From Marasmius tenuissimus (taxonomy: Eukaryota > Basidiomycota > Agaricomycetes > Agaricales > Marasmiaceae): DNA of 64,000 nucleotides. The stretch lies in contig JAQOTA010000041.1 in NCBI GenBank assembly GCA_029532415.1, positions 62,001 to 126,000 of the forward strand, given 5' to 3'. A program made the translations under genes and the position numbers. Each line of letters opens with the position of its first letter. Position 1 is the stretch's first letter. Positions 21,365 through 35,365 of the stretch are shown here, piece by piece. Below the pieces are notes generated by a model. The model did not search any database. It was given only the letters and a program-made list of their open reading frames with translations, and was not told the origin of the DNA.

Positions 21365-23114
21365 ATGGTAAGACTCCCTTCATTCGCGTTCTCCCGTCAT
21401 GAAATGCTCATATCGTCTCGTAGTTCAAGCTCGGCGTTTTCGTTTCCCTCGCCTTGTCGATCATCTCTAAGGCAGCACCGGCTCCCGAGAACGTAGCATT
21501 GGCCAGGAAATACGCCCCACAGTTCAAGTTCCATAAGGACGAGATATATTTCCCTTCGACCATCGCATACTTTCTATCGAACACTGACGTTGGTTGCTGC
21601 ACCTTCCTCTCAAGTGATTTTCTGATTTGAAATTGGTTGTTTTGATCTAGCTGGTCGACGGGAATGGTGCTCTCGTCAACGACAATCCCACGGTCCAGAA
21701 CGTTGACGACGCCGCCAATCAAGGCTCAGGTCTCTTCCTTTCAACCCCCATCTCCTCAAACAAGAATGGCTGGCTAAGAGGACAGAACCCGATCACGACA
21801 GCTTCAGAAACGCACACGTTTGTGGCACCCAAAGCGAATGGAGTTGTAGATATCTACTACTGGCTATTCACGCCCTTCAACGAAGGCAAGAACGTTCCTG
21901 TTGTCGGACAAGTCGGCGATCGTGAGTTTCAGTACTTCCTTTGAAATTTGCAACCGTTCTAAATTTCACTACTTTTGTCCAGATGTCGGGGACTGGGAAC
22001 GGCTCGCCGTTCGCACCGTCAATGGTGTGGCTACTCAGGTCGACTACCATGCGCATGGGGGCACGGGGGACGCGGGGTCAACCGTTCCCTTTGATCAAGC
22101 TCTCAAATTCGACAACGGTCAACGTCCAGCAGCTTATGTTGCCAAAGGATCGCATGGAATATGGCAGACTGTCGGTACCCATACCTACGTTGATGTAGTA
22201 ATCTTCCAGCTGCAGGACATCACCGGTGATGGTGGTCTACAGTGGTAAGTCACCTCTCTTCACTTGGCCGGCGGCTACATGTTGCTAACTCATTCTTGAA
22301 GGGACACGCGAGATAGCCTGGTCGTATACAACTATCCCGATACCTTTAGTGGTGATCAGGATTGGCTGAACTACAAAGGAGTCTGGGGGAACAAAGGCTC
22401 CACGAGTTGCTGGTGGTACTCCATCTACAACGAGGTACGTGCTGGATACTCGCTCCTTTTCTTCCTCTGTTGACCTTCAAAATCAACAACGAAGTGCGAG
22501 GTTATAACAGGACCTTCCGGGCCGTACCGCTCAGACGTACTTGGTGCTTCTTTTGCAGCTTCTGCTGGAGATGACCGTAGTGTTACCTCCCACGATCCTG
22601 CGAAATGGGATATGAGTGGTCCGTTCTCTGTGAGTTTCCCTCGGTTTCTACGGTTGCAGTCGCTGACACGATAAATTTAGGAAATTTTGGGTGCTCCATC
22701 AGGCACCCCAGAGAAATCGACCTTCACATTCTACCTGTCTTCGGACATGATCTCTGCTTCAGACGCCACGATTGTCGCTGTCAAGCAAAACTGTCAAGGT
22801 GGCGATTCCGGTGAGACTGCAAGTACTTTCGCTTCAGTTCCCTTCGACAAGAGGAGTAGCAAGTTTACGGTAAGCCGTGGTTTCATTTCACAAGCTCTCA
22901 ATGCAACCGATCCGATGATGTCGTCCTGGAACAGGTCTCTCCGGCTGCTTGCGCCTCCGGCTCAAGCGCGGCTTCGTATTCAGTTGCATTGTGCTCCTCG
23001 GAGACAGAAGACAGCTGTTCGTTTACCAATCAGAGGAAGCTTCGAGCCTTCGGACCCGAAGGCCCTGTGGACGCAGCGGCAATTGATGTGGAAGACTTGG
23101 ATGTATGGAACTGA
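21365..23114 (+). CDS. Secreted Vps62-family (PF06101-like) protein
   Basis: This protein belongs to the Vps62/DUF946 family, whose biochemical role is not settled. The first exon is only the start codon (21365-21367): the intron begins directly with GTAAGA and ends at 21423. Exon 2 then gives a signal peptide, MFKLGVFVSLALSIISKAAPA. Family motifs follow: ARKYAPQFKFHKDEIYFPST, DIYYWLFTPFNEGK, HVGDWERLAVRTVNG, VDYHAHGG and AAYVAKGSHGIW. The C-terminal exons give a Cys-containing end (SPAACASGSS, SSETEDSCSF) and close with VEDLDVWN at 23114. At least seven introns of 50-70 nt are supported. The intron after SNTD has an unusual GTTGGT donor. The signal peptide argues for secretion rather than the vacuolar sorting role implied by the family name. 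Confidence 0.82.
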
Positions 23115-23818
23115 GCTAGGACTACTTTCGTAGGGACATTTGACTTTTCTTTGCTCAAGGGCAAGAGGTATGTATGATGTATGTATAAATAATATTATGT
23201 CCTTGCCTTGTTACTATGCGGGGCCTGGGTCGGTATTGAATCTCGTATGTCCTCTTATCTATAACATCCGGCAAGCTCCGTACCAAGGTGACATACTAAC
23301 CTACATCGGTTGGTACTGCCGTAGCGCCAGTCTGTTTCCAGGCGATACGGGAGTGGAATCGTCAACTCCCAGTGGCTTGAACCTTGGCAGCCAACGGCTG
23401 GTCAAATCAATGGGATTGAAGTATCGTTGATCTTCTGCCAGGCTGGGCCGCTGTGGAGTGATATCGTCCCCCCGTGGTTTATCCGGCGAGAATCGAGGAC
23501 GCTCGGGAGATTGTCGTTCTGTGGAGACGGAATAACCTCGTTCATTTCACCTGCTTACTTGCCCTTTCCCTAACACTGCCATTCGAAGCTAGATCACGTA
23601 TTTTGGTAGAAGTACAAGAATAAAGCCTACGTTACGAAGCACCTCACTATGACTTCAACGAGCTATATTTCTCCGACAACTAAACGGCCCTCAACGCCTA
23701 ACTCGAAGTCGCAATCAGCGAGCGATAATGCCAAGCAGGGCACGACTAACCTATTATGGGATTGTGCCTTCACTACAATTCATGAATACATAACGATCGT
23801 TTATTGTGCATCAAATAC
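23115..23818. other. Convergent intergenic region
   Basis: The Vps62-like gene ends on the left and the Gfo/Idh/MocA gene on the right, so both 3' UTRs lie here. No other supported gene was seen. Confidence 0.5.
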
Positions 23819-25265
23819 TCATCCTTTAACCCACAACTCGCCTAGGTCGAGAAGCTGTCCTTCGCTGTTCAATGTTCCTTGGATGAGCGCTACGTCGAAC
23901 AAGGCATTCGTCGGATTTCCAACCAGCCCGTCTTCCATTTGCCCGTTAAACGTAACATCGAAGAATGATCGGAACTCTTCGACGACCCCGGACGACTTGA
24001 ATTCATACGTATCCTCCGTTTCCTTGTATTCCTGCGGGGCAGACGACGCAAGGGAGTTAACGGTGACCCTCCAGCCTCCGCCCTCTTCGACTTTCCGTCG
24101 TGCAATCCCGATGAACCCAGTTGATCCCATGATCACGGTCTCATCGGAATTGGGGTGCGAGCGGGTAGGCCAGGCCCAGGTAAAGTCGAGGGTGCCGTTA
24201 TAAGAGTCTATAGAGAAAGGTTAAAATAAGCGTGGTTGACCTCGGTGCGCGGAGTTTAGTATCACTTTTCACGATAGCGTGGATAGTATCCTTGGGGGCG
24301 AGGTATTCTTTGTTGAGCGAGGCAAAGGAGATGATCTGGCTCGAGGTAAAGTTCGGAAGCATGGTTCGTAGGGCGGCAGACGTGTGCTGGAGAAGCAAAT
24401 TGAGTAAGAAGCCAAGCGAGGAGAGAGAAGAAAAACGTACCACACCGCCGTCAAGCTGGAGACAGATCGCAGAGACAAGTTAGTCGGAACTGTGATAGCT
24501 AGGACGTTATCAAACCATACCAAAAATCCGCCTTGATACTGTTGACGAGTTAGTGCAGCCAAAGGTAAACATAGTGCAACGTACTTCAGGTTTGGTTCTC
24601 CAAGGTGTGTTATACCATTCGCTGGTTTGATCAAGGTATACCTTGACGCTAGCTTTGAAAGACCGCACCTCTCCGATCTTCTTCTCTGCAATCAACTCCC
24701 TGACTTTCACATAGACAGGCTCGACCTCGAAGTTCTCAGCCACTCTCCATACCAGGCCTTTCGCAACGAAGGGTGCAGCTTCCTTGATGAGTTCTAATCC
24801 AGTCTTGACATTTGCTGCTACTGGCTTCTCGCTGAGAACATGTTTTCCGGCCTTCAGCGCTCGTAGAATGATAGCGGGTTGAACAGTGATGGGTAGAGCT
24901 ATAATGACGGCTGCAATATCCGTTCGAGTCAGGAGCGCGTCTAAATCCCGTTCAGCGCTCTCAGGCTGATCGAAATAAATGTCGGCGGTGACCCCAAGTG
25001 ACCTGGATGCCACACCCGCTAGTTCTTTGGCGCTTTTTTCCGATCTCGAGTATATTGCCTTGAGAGGTGGAATCGCACCAAAGCTGCTCAGAGTTACCAG
25101 GGCCGGCAAGTACGCTAGAGAAAACATATGGCCTAGTCAGCTCTCGTCCAAGATCCGGAGTAAATTAAAATACCAAGAGTAAGAAAAAAAAGGCTTTGAA
25201 GAGCACGTACCCATGCCAGGGAACAATCCAGCTCCCAAAATTGCAATACCCGTGCTTCCAGACAT
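23819..25265 (-). CDS. Gfo/Idh/MocA-family NAD(P)-dependent oxidoreductase
   Basis: This gene encodes a likely cytosolic sugar or polyol dehydrogenase of the Gfo/Idh/MocA fold. Exon 1 (25265-25211) starts MSGSTGIAILGAGLFPGM, which carries the Rossmann GxGxF nucleotide-binding turn, and it joins exon 2 in phase (AYLPALVTLSS). The family markers are PPLKAIYSRSEKSAKELA, AVIIALPI and the conserved GKHVLSEKPVA (EKP motif, with the catalytic-site lysine). The C-terminal alpha/beta domain includes SEWYNTPWRTKPEYQGGF and ends with LDLGELWVKG at 23819. Several short introns sit between about 24140 and 24590. The length and motifs fit an intact enzyme; the substrate cannot be read from sequence. It is divergent from the GH1 gene, with about 500 bp between their starts. 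Confidence 0.87.
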
Positions 25266-25772
25266 TCTTGTTGAATAGGAAATGGGAAATAGGTATCAGT
25301 GATGGGAGATACTGCGACAGCGAAGCGAAGAGCCGTGAGAACCAACGTAACATCGCTTTCTCCAAAGTTTTAACTCCGAGATCGGAACGGAAATGGCCGA
25401 ATTTTCCTTCACGTGAGTTGTACCGATAATTTACCGTTCGCTTGTCCTTTTTCGTCAAACTCCCACCGACCAAGCTGCCTAAAGTTGTTGCTCCGAGTGT
25501 CGCAAACTACGTTTTGCGCTCAGAACAGTGGTCTTGAGTTCTTTCCACCCCATGTGTCCCGCTGATTTATTTTCCAGGCCTTTTTCCAAGGAGAGACAGG
25601 TACTTCTGAGAATCCACGAGGTACAACCCTGTTGATACCAGCGCAATGCGGACAATCCTCGGTAAATGACGGAATATTCAAGCATCCAGGGCATGCTTTG
25701 ATATCGAGGATGTTGTGGTATTTAAGGCTAGAGTTCTAGTGGCGATCTGTTCCTGCTTCAACACGAAAACCA
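25266..25772. promoter_or_regulatory. Divergent promoter region, dehydrogenase and GH1
   Basis: Both flanking genes start here in opposite directions, which could allow shared control of the oxidoreductase and the beta-glucosidase. A TATA-like TATTTAAG at 25719-25726 lies about 50 bases before the GH1 start. Confidence 0.45.
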
Positions 25773-28622
<2,850 letters not shown>

Positions 28623-29000
28623 AGCGTCTTCAGCTTGTGATGCTTCTCATGTTCTGATAGGGCTGAGTCAAGGTTTCAACGCTTGCGGACACTATAAACT
28701 TAACCTGTGCATCATTGTTTCAATCTTTACTTAGGCATACGACGCATTATACTTCATTCATAGTTCTACCCTATATAACGACCACCATTACGACTTCTCT
28801 GTACAAAAAAGCTCTATTTATCTCGTCTAGTTTCTCTCACACTCTGTACCTCTTATAGTTGGGTTATACAAGAAGGTTCTTCGAACCCATGTCTCATCCA
28901 CCGTCTCGCTGAGTTTTTGGTCTTGTGAAATAACACTACCTAGATCGGCTGTTGAGCTCCGGCTCTTTTGCGCACGCTACCAGAATATCAAAAGAAAAAA
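28623..29000. other. Intergenic between GH1 and tRNA-Phe
   Basis: No gene is seen in this AT-leaning stretch, which probably includes the GH1 3' UTR. Confidence 0.5.
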
Positions 29001-29084
29001 TGGGGGTACCGCGGATCGAACGCGGGACCTTCAGAATGTCGTAGTGACTTCAGTCTGCTGCTCTCCCAGCTGAGCTATACCCCC
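29001..29084 (-). tRNA. tRNA-Phe (anticodon GAA), with intron
   Basis: On the reverse strand the acceptor stem GGGGGTA pairs with TACCCCC, and the T stem CCGCG pairs with CGCGG around TTCGATC. The anticodon loop reads CTGAAG followed by an intron of about 11 nt and then the TCTGA side of the stem. The GAA anticodon reads TTC/TTT. The outermost anticodon-stem pair is a mismatch. Confidence 0.9.
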
Positions 29085-29835
29085 GCATATCTAACACCCT
29101 TAACTTGTGGTTATATACCTTGAACAGCGCACGTCAAAACGGTCAGGCCTTCAGGTTTCACCATAGCCCAGCCCATTTTCCGGAAGCCGTGAAGCATACT
29201 GTATCTGAAGCAATATGCTAGTGATCCTGTCGCTTGGGGCTATGTATGCTGCGAGTCATTTGCGGGGATGAGAAGTCGAACCGGCCAAGCCTGCCCTAAA
29301 GAGCGCAGGGGACCAAATGTCCAGATCAGCCGACGTGACGCTCTTACTTTTCTCCTGCTCCTATGATCCCGTGCACAGTGATTTGGTCCATCGTCCCAAT
29401 TCTTCTGCTGCAGCTCAGATCTTTCCTGGATTCACCATCCCACCCCACAAACGGCTCAACGGTCCGTTTACTCCGATCCTCAATTCCTGCGAATAGGCTG
29501 GGTATGTCACCGGGTCTGGGAATACAGTAACAATATTCGAGGCTATATTTCTTCTGGCAATGAGCGCCAGTGAAGACCTCCACCCAAGACCCACTGGAAA
29601 AAGGAAGCATGGGAACTACAGATCCCCGATCGCTATCTAGGACCCACAACAATCCACATCCATCCCAGAGGCGCGACCGCTGTAACCGCCGGCGCTTGTA
29701 ACCGTCGACATGTCGGACTTTAATTCAGCCAATGCCGATCATTCAAATTGCAAATACATATTTGTCCACGGGACTTTCTCGGGGCCCTTCATAAAGGCGA
29801 TATAAACGTCACTCTACAGGGCTTACCCTCAAACT
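29085..29835. other. Upstream region of the aldolase gene
   Basis: No supported gene is present. TATAAAC at 29801-29807 lies about 35 bases before the aldolase start and is the best core-promoter candidate. Confidence 0.45.
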
Positions 29836-30912
29836 ATGGCCGTTACCTCCCACAACAGTCTCTTCGACGCATTCAGCGCTAAGAAACCCGTATTCGGGAC
29901 CTTTCTCTCCCATGGATCCTTCTATCACGCTCGAATAGTCACTCAAGCGTCTCCGCATATGTCTTTCGTTGTCATCGATTGCGAGCATGGATTGACGCCG
30001 CTAAACCCAGGAGTTGCGGAGCAAGTAGCAGCAATCCAAGCAGAAGGGGTGCCGGCGTTGGTGAGAGTACCAGCGACCGGGGAGAGCACGGGAACAGGTT
30101 GGCAGATCAAGTATTGTTTGGACGCAGGAGCGAAAGGTACGTCCTATTCAGCATCACGTCTCGATGATACCTGACCTCAATGTCTCCTCAGGAGTTATTG
30201 TGCCTATGGTATCGACTGCCCAGAAGGCAGCGGAGATAGCAGCAGACTGTCGATTCCCTCCTGTCGGTCGGCGAGGTTTTGGCTCGGCGTATGGACACAC
30301 GAACTGGAAAACATCGGTCCCAGAATATCTGGCCGAGGCGAACAAAAACATTCTCTGTATAGTTCAGATTGAGACAAAGGAAGGGCTGGAGAACGTGGAA
30401 GAAATCGCGAAGGTTGATGGTGTCGGTGAGAGGCTTCCTTCATCTGGACCTCGGGGGTTGATCATGAGATTGAACTGCTTGTACTCTAGACGTGCTCTTG
30501 CTCGGACCTGCAGACATCTCTCTGGCGCACGGATATCCCGTCCCCAATCCTGATGCACATCCAGAGGTCGACAAGATGCTTCAGCGCGTTAAGGAAGCTG
30601 CCCACGCTGCTGGGAAGAAATGGTTCGTTGGCCGTCTGTTCTTTTGAGACAATTTCGGCTGACCTTGTGATTGCTTTACCAGCGCTATGTACGTCCCTAC
30701 AGGTGAAGCAGCGGCACAGAGGGCGAGGGAAGGATTTGACATGGTACGCTTCTCTCAACTCTTCTGAGATCTTTCTTTTTATCTGTTTTCCGTGAATTCT
30801 ATGCATTCATTCCTGACTTTCCGACCTGCAGATAAGCATCACGAACGACGTCGGCCTGATACAGCTAGGAATCCAGGCTCATTTTGATCAGGCAGTGAAG
30901 CTCGCGTCGTAA
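29836..30912 (+). CDS. HpcH/HpaI-type aldolase (2-keto-acid class II aldolase)
   Basis: This is a TIM-barrel, metal-dependent aldolase of the HpcH/HpaI family, expected to cleave or form 2-keto-3-deoxy or 4-hydroxy-2-oxo acids. The motifs are VFGTFLSHGSF, FVVIDCEHGLTPL (acid pair near the metal site), PALVRVPA, CLDAGAKGVIVPMVSTA, PPVGRRGFG, ILCIVQIETKEGLEN (metal-ligand Glu) and VDVLLLGPADISLAHG. The protein starts MAVTSHNSLFDAFSA and ends FDQAVKLAS; about 270 residues is typical for the family. Introns are small and in phase (for example, the codon after AAGKK is completed across the intron to give CAMYVPTG). It has no neighbour that defines its pathway. Confidence 0.92.
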
Positions 30913-31172
30913 CTATCGACCGGCGTCGGTGAATGGATTCGGTAACTCAGTTAGGCTTTGTGGAAGGAATATTCAGTTCAGTCAACGGTACAGGAGGTCA
31001 TCATATAGGCGCGACGACCCTACGTCTGAATGTAAATCGTTATGTAAATGAACACCAGCTGAGGCTCATATATTCATCAGGATATATTCCGCGTTTCGAA
31101 GCGACTTCAAACTCAGCCAGGTTGACCCTTGTCCTTCACCAGTAAAATTTTCACCTCTCGCATCTCTATAAT

Positions 31173-32197
31173 ATGTCGTCTGGATACAGAGTTCTTCCGC
31201 CGCCCGATTACGACTACAGCCCAGAGATTGTCTCGGACATGGAATGTGCTGGACGTAAAAAACCTCCATATCCTTTCAACGGTCCGGGTGAGCCCCCGAG
31301 GCTCCCTGAACAGCCAGTGTTCAAGAACGACACGAGGCGTAGTCGCAACGTTTCTATTGATAGCCATCTCGAAGAAGTACGCCAATATGGGATTGCGTTA
31401 CAGACATGGAAGGATCAACTTGAGGAATATAGCGAAGAGAGAAGGAAATTCCTCCACTGGCATAAGAGATACCTTCAGTGGAAACGTGCGGTAGAATCAG
31501 AGGGTGACGATGAGTCGGAAGAAGAAGATGACCAGGAGATGCCTGTGAAATCAAAGAAGGGACTCACGGGACGTAAGGTCAGCTCGAAACATAAGTCCGA
31601 AAGTGCGTCGTTTTTACTTCTACTCGAAACCGCCTGATGGTCTTACAAGATTTGGGGTTCAGTCGATACCGACGTCGAATTCAACGCTATTCAAACCTCT
31701 AGTCGGCTGAGGACCACGACAAAAGAAAGCATAAGTGAAAAGATCCCGAGACGGGCGTCTCTCGGATCCTCTGGGAGCAAAATGACACGTACCGCAAAAG
31801 AATATGTCAGGGGGGAGCCACGCGAAGGTCAGGAACACGGATGAAGATTGCTATGCCTGTCGATCTGAATTATTTCTCTCAAGTTGGTTGTCGTCGCTGC
31901 GTGGATAAAGGGCTTGCATGCTCAGAGACACTCAGGCGAGTATCTGTCAAGAGCCCATACGCAGGAAAAAGTTGTTGGGAATGCAACATTCATCATGTCA
32001 GCTGCATTCCATCTGGAAAGGGATCGAATGAGCGGAGAACGGTGAGGTCTGCGCGTTTGCAGGCTAATGGAAAAGAAAAAGATACGAATGGCAAAAAGAG
32101 AGGTGCATCGCGTGGCCTTCTTGGACTGAAGAAGACTATAGACGAGTTGCAGGCGAGATTAGATGAGATGTCGGAGGTACCTGGCAGCAGTTTCTGA
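31173..32197 (+). CDS. Small protein with C-terminal six-Cys cluster, copy 1
   Basis: This is the first of two tandem paralogues of unknown function. The N-terminus has a proline-rich block (YRVLPPPDYDYSPE, KKPPYPFNGPGEPPRLPEQP), followed by a charged helix with coiled-coil look (HLEEVRQYGIALQTWKDQL) and acid-rich and basic stretches. The last exon has C-x2-C-x6-C-x17-C-x2-C-x6-C, which resembles a Zn(II)2Cys6 cluster except for its long middle loop and its C-terminal place, and then a short amphipathic helix (LLGLKKTIDELQARLDEM). An intron at 31828-31883, with a CTGAAT branch site, is required to reach the Cys exon in frame; without it a stop would cut the protein. The role may be DNA or protein binding, which is inference. 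Confidence 0.68.
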
Positions 32198-32374
32198 CAG
32201 ATACATGCGATTAGCGACGGTATAGTATACGAGCCAACTCCCTTCACCCACCAAAGCTTGACCAAATCACCATCGTGAGAACATCCAAATGAACGTCGGA
32301 AACCTTTCGATAATCAAAGTTCAAACTCAGCCAGATCGACACTCGTCCTTCGCTTCTCACTACCCTTCACAAGT

Positions 32375-33365
32375 ATGTCTGATTACGCCGTCCTTCCGCC
32401 GTCCGATTACAATTATAATCCAAAAACTCTCTCGTACATGGAGGATGCTGGACGCCAAAAGCCGCCCTACCCCCTTGATGGTGCGGGGGACCCTCCGAAA
32501 CTCCCTGAACAGCCGCTTTTCAACGAGAATACGAGCCGTAGCCGTAGTGCTTCTATCGACAGTCATCTTGAGGAACTTCACCGATATGAAGGCACATTGC
32601 GGAAATGGAAAGATCGGTGCGATGTTTACGATGAAGAGAGGAGGAGGTTCCTCCATTGGCACAAAATATATGTCCAATGCGAACATGCGATAGAATCCCA
32701 AGATAGTAACGAAGACTCGGAAGAGGATGACGGGGAGATGCCCGTGAAGTCGACGAAGGAAGTAAGACACGCATCGGGCTCGAAACGCAGCAGGGCTGAC
32801 TCAGGTGCATGGATATTTTCAAGTTTCACAGCAACGGGGATCTAACAAACCGTCCTTCAACCTCGCAGATGAGTCTGGTGTCGAGGCGGTTAAGATTCAG
32901 CGGATCTCTGAGCGGCTCAAAACGAGGACAGTTAGACCAGCGACAAAGGCTATACAACCTCCCACTCCCTCAGGACGTGTCAATACGTGGAGTACAGAGG
33001 GATACATGGAGGGAGATGAAAACAAAGGCAAGATCCGGTATACGCTATCCTATGATATTGTGGCTGAACGGAGCTTTGTAGAGAGTTGCGGTCGCTGCTT
33101 GGTCAAGGGGATCAAATGCTCCAAAACGCTTTCCCGATCACCCTCGAAAGAATACAAAGGGAAGAGATGCTGGAGGTGTAACACCGGCCACTATATCTGT
33201 AACTTCGGGGAAGTATCGAAGGCTAGGGAACCTCGTACGATGAAGTCTGGATCTCGACATGCGAAGGTCGACGTGAATTCGGATACGAGACAAGACGTAT
33301 CGCGGGTACTCCGTGGACTGAAGAAAACCATCAACGACTTGCAGATGAAGGTAGACGTGATGTAA
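32375..33365 (+). CDS. Small protein with C-terminal six-Cys cluster, copy 2
   Basis: This is a tandem paralogue of the preceding gene, only about 180 bp downstream. The same blocks are present in the same order: YAVLPPSDYNYNP, QKPPYPLDGAGDPPKLPEQP, SIDSHLEELHRYEGTLRKW, ERRRFLHWHK, an acidic run, and EMPVKS. Exon 1 joins the next exon in phase to give DESGVEAVKIQ. The cysteine cluster is C-x2-C-x6-C-x16-C-x2-C-x6-C, followed by the helix LRGLKKTINDLQMKVD. A short in-frame intron before the cluster (33038-33081) is possible by analogy to copy 1, but not required. The 5' flank 'tcaaactcagccag' is also shared with copy 1, so the promoter was duplicated as well. The function is not known. Confidence 0.68.
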
Positions 33366-34041
33366 ATGATCGCCAATGAGTTCCTTTGTAAGGGTCTTTC
33401 TTGGAGCGCGTGTAGGAGTAATTTCGTAATCACGGGGATTTTAGTAGGTGTTTGTAGGTCCTGTAGCCTGAGCTTGTAAAAAGCGGACTTTCCGAGCAGC
33501 GATAGTGAGACGCGTCTCCCTGGATCGAGGAACGAGAGCACAAATATTCAGTCGGCAGGTACACCCTCCTGCCGAGCGCTGGTGTAGGGACCAAGCGAGA
33601 ACGGATGTTTTCCGGTTCGGAACGTCTAGGCCAAGAGAGTTTTAGCCCTTTACAGCTATTTGCAAGATCGTAGCACATTTTGGGCGCGAGCTTCAGATTA
33701 CTAAGCGCTCCAAGCTATACAAAACAGAGGGCCACCTAGACCTATCGGGAGTTCCTGTATGACGAGCAAGTTGAGATACGTAGGCCCACCCCACAAATTG
33801 TATTGCAGAACGTGCAGATTATATAGCTGAGTCATCGAGAGCTCGCCGCGCAGGATGTGCTACGAACATGCAAATAGCTGTAAGTGACTGTAACCGCCAG
33901 TAGTTTGAGGACTTACAATCGTACATATTAGTCAACCCTCAGCCACCTCGGAAGCTAACCGCTTCAGTCTCGGTTTGGTCATATCACGGCGAGTCCCGAC
34001 TCCTATAAAAAGAGGCGTGTCACCTCATGACCGCTCAAAAT
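33366..34041. other. Intergenic with promoter of the NmrA-like gene
   Basis: No supported gene is present. A clear TATAAAA box lies at 34004-34010 at its right end. Confidence 0.5.
34004..34010 (+). promoter_or_regulatory. TATA box of the NmrA-like gene
   Basis: TATAAAA starts 23 bases before an in-frame ATG at 34027 and 38 bases before the ATG at 34042. With normal TATA-to-start spacing, transcription would begin at about 34030, so only the second ATG would lie in the mRNA. Confidence 0.55.
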
Positions 34042-35116
34042 ATGTCTTCCCCCACGATCCTCTTGACGGGCGGCACAGGCCAAACGGCGACCGCCCTCGC
34101 ACAACGCTTGCTCTCCCGCACTGACGCCCAATTGGTCCTCACATCTCGAAAAGGTGGGGGTAGCGTACCCTCCGCGTTGGCTTCTTTCGATTCGGAGCGC
34201 GTAAAAACTGTGAAATTCAATTGGGATGATCCCTCTACTTTTTCCTCTCCATTCGATGATGACGATAAGATCGACGCGGTATACCTTGTTCCTCACCACA
34301 GGCCTCAATCAGTTGAACGAACGAAGACGTTCATCGATCTTGCGTTGGAACATGGTGTGAAACGCTTTGTGATGTTGGGCTCGAGTGCGGTTGAGATAGA
34401 CGATCCTGGTCCTGGAAAGTTTCATAGACTACTCGAAGATGTGCGACAATCTGGAAAGTTGAAGGAGTATGCGGTTCTGAGGCCCAGTTGGTTCTTCAGT
34501 GAGTTACTTGTTGGCTAAAAAAGGATTGATCTGATGGACCTCACAGCCAACTTGGCGACCCAGTATGCTCCCGGAATAATTAGCTCTGATCATGTCGTAT
34601 CTGCTGCTGGGGATGGGAAATATGGATGGGTTTCGGTTGAGGATATTTCCGAGGCTGCATTTAGTGCACTCACAGTTCCGGCAGAAGAGCTATACCGCGA
34701 GTATCTCATCACTGGACCAGAACTTTTGAGTCTGGATGAGGTTCGTCGAGGCAAACTCTATTGTTCGTGACATCTCCCGCTTATGGTCTTATTCAGGTTG
34801 CGAACCTCTTGAGCGAAACGCTTTCTCGCAAAATTACGCACGTCAGGCTATCTGAATCAGAGTCAATGGAACGTTGGTTAAAGATAGGTGAGTACTCACA
34901 GGAATGGAGTGTTCCAGCAGTGATTCATATTTTTATCCAGGGGTTCCACAAGAACATGCGCAGGTGATGACCCAACTAGACATTGCCATATCCAACGGAT
35001 TGGAGGAACGCGCATTTGCACTTGAGGATACGGAGCCTAGAAAGTTGAAGCGTTGGATTGGGAAGGAATCATTCAGAGACTTCATATTCGCGAATAGAGA
35101 AGTATGGAAAAAGTAG
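34042..35116 (+). CDS. NmrA/EasG-like NAD(P)-binding oxidoreductase
   Basis: This is a Rossmann-fold protein of the NmrA-like group that includes festuclavine and agroclavine dehydrogenases (EasG type). The motifs are TILLTGGTGQTATALAQRLL (nucleotide-binding GGTGxT), VLTSRKGG, DAVYLVPHHRP, FIDLALEHGVKRFVMLGSSA and YAVLRPSWFF. After short introns come YGWVSVEDISEAAFSAL and EYLITGPELLSLDE, both typical of the family. The protein ends with FIFANREVWKK. The start at 34042 (MSSPTILLTGG) is preferred because of the TATA position; an upstream in-frame ATG at 34027 would add five residues. About 290 residues is the usual length. No ergot-alkaloid genes are nearby, so a specific substrate should not be assumed. 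Confidence 0.83.
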
Positions 35117-35365
35117 GGAAGGTTTAGTTGTAGCTTTTCGCGAATTCATAACTTGAGGGTCAGGCTCGAGAATCGCGAGAATGGAAAGGGCGTCATCGTC
35201 CTGGTCCATGCGGGAGTTGCTGTCAGGTGGTCGTGAGGCGGCCCGGACTTGCCGGTTTATGGAACAAGGGGCCTGGTCCGTGCGCATTCTTCGCTTCTTT
35301 GCTCATGCGGTCACCAGACGTCCCTGACCGCGGTTTTCCCCAAACCTCCGGGAACTTCTTGGAGC

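Noticed and set aside
23649..24203. 184-codon forward frame
   Set aside because: It is antisense to the Gfo/Idh/MocA gene, whose frame carries clear family motifs.
29344..29652. 102-codon reverse frame upstream of the aldolase
   Set aside because: No recognisable domain or start context; likely chance.
31827..31884. Apparent frameshift or stop in six-Cys gene copy 1
   Set aside because: A 56-nt intron with proper donor, branch and acceptor removes the stop and restores the frame, so the gene is not called broken.
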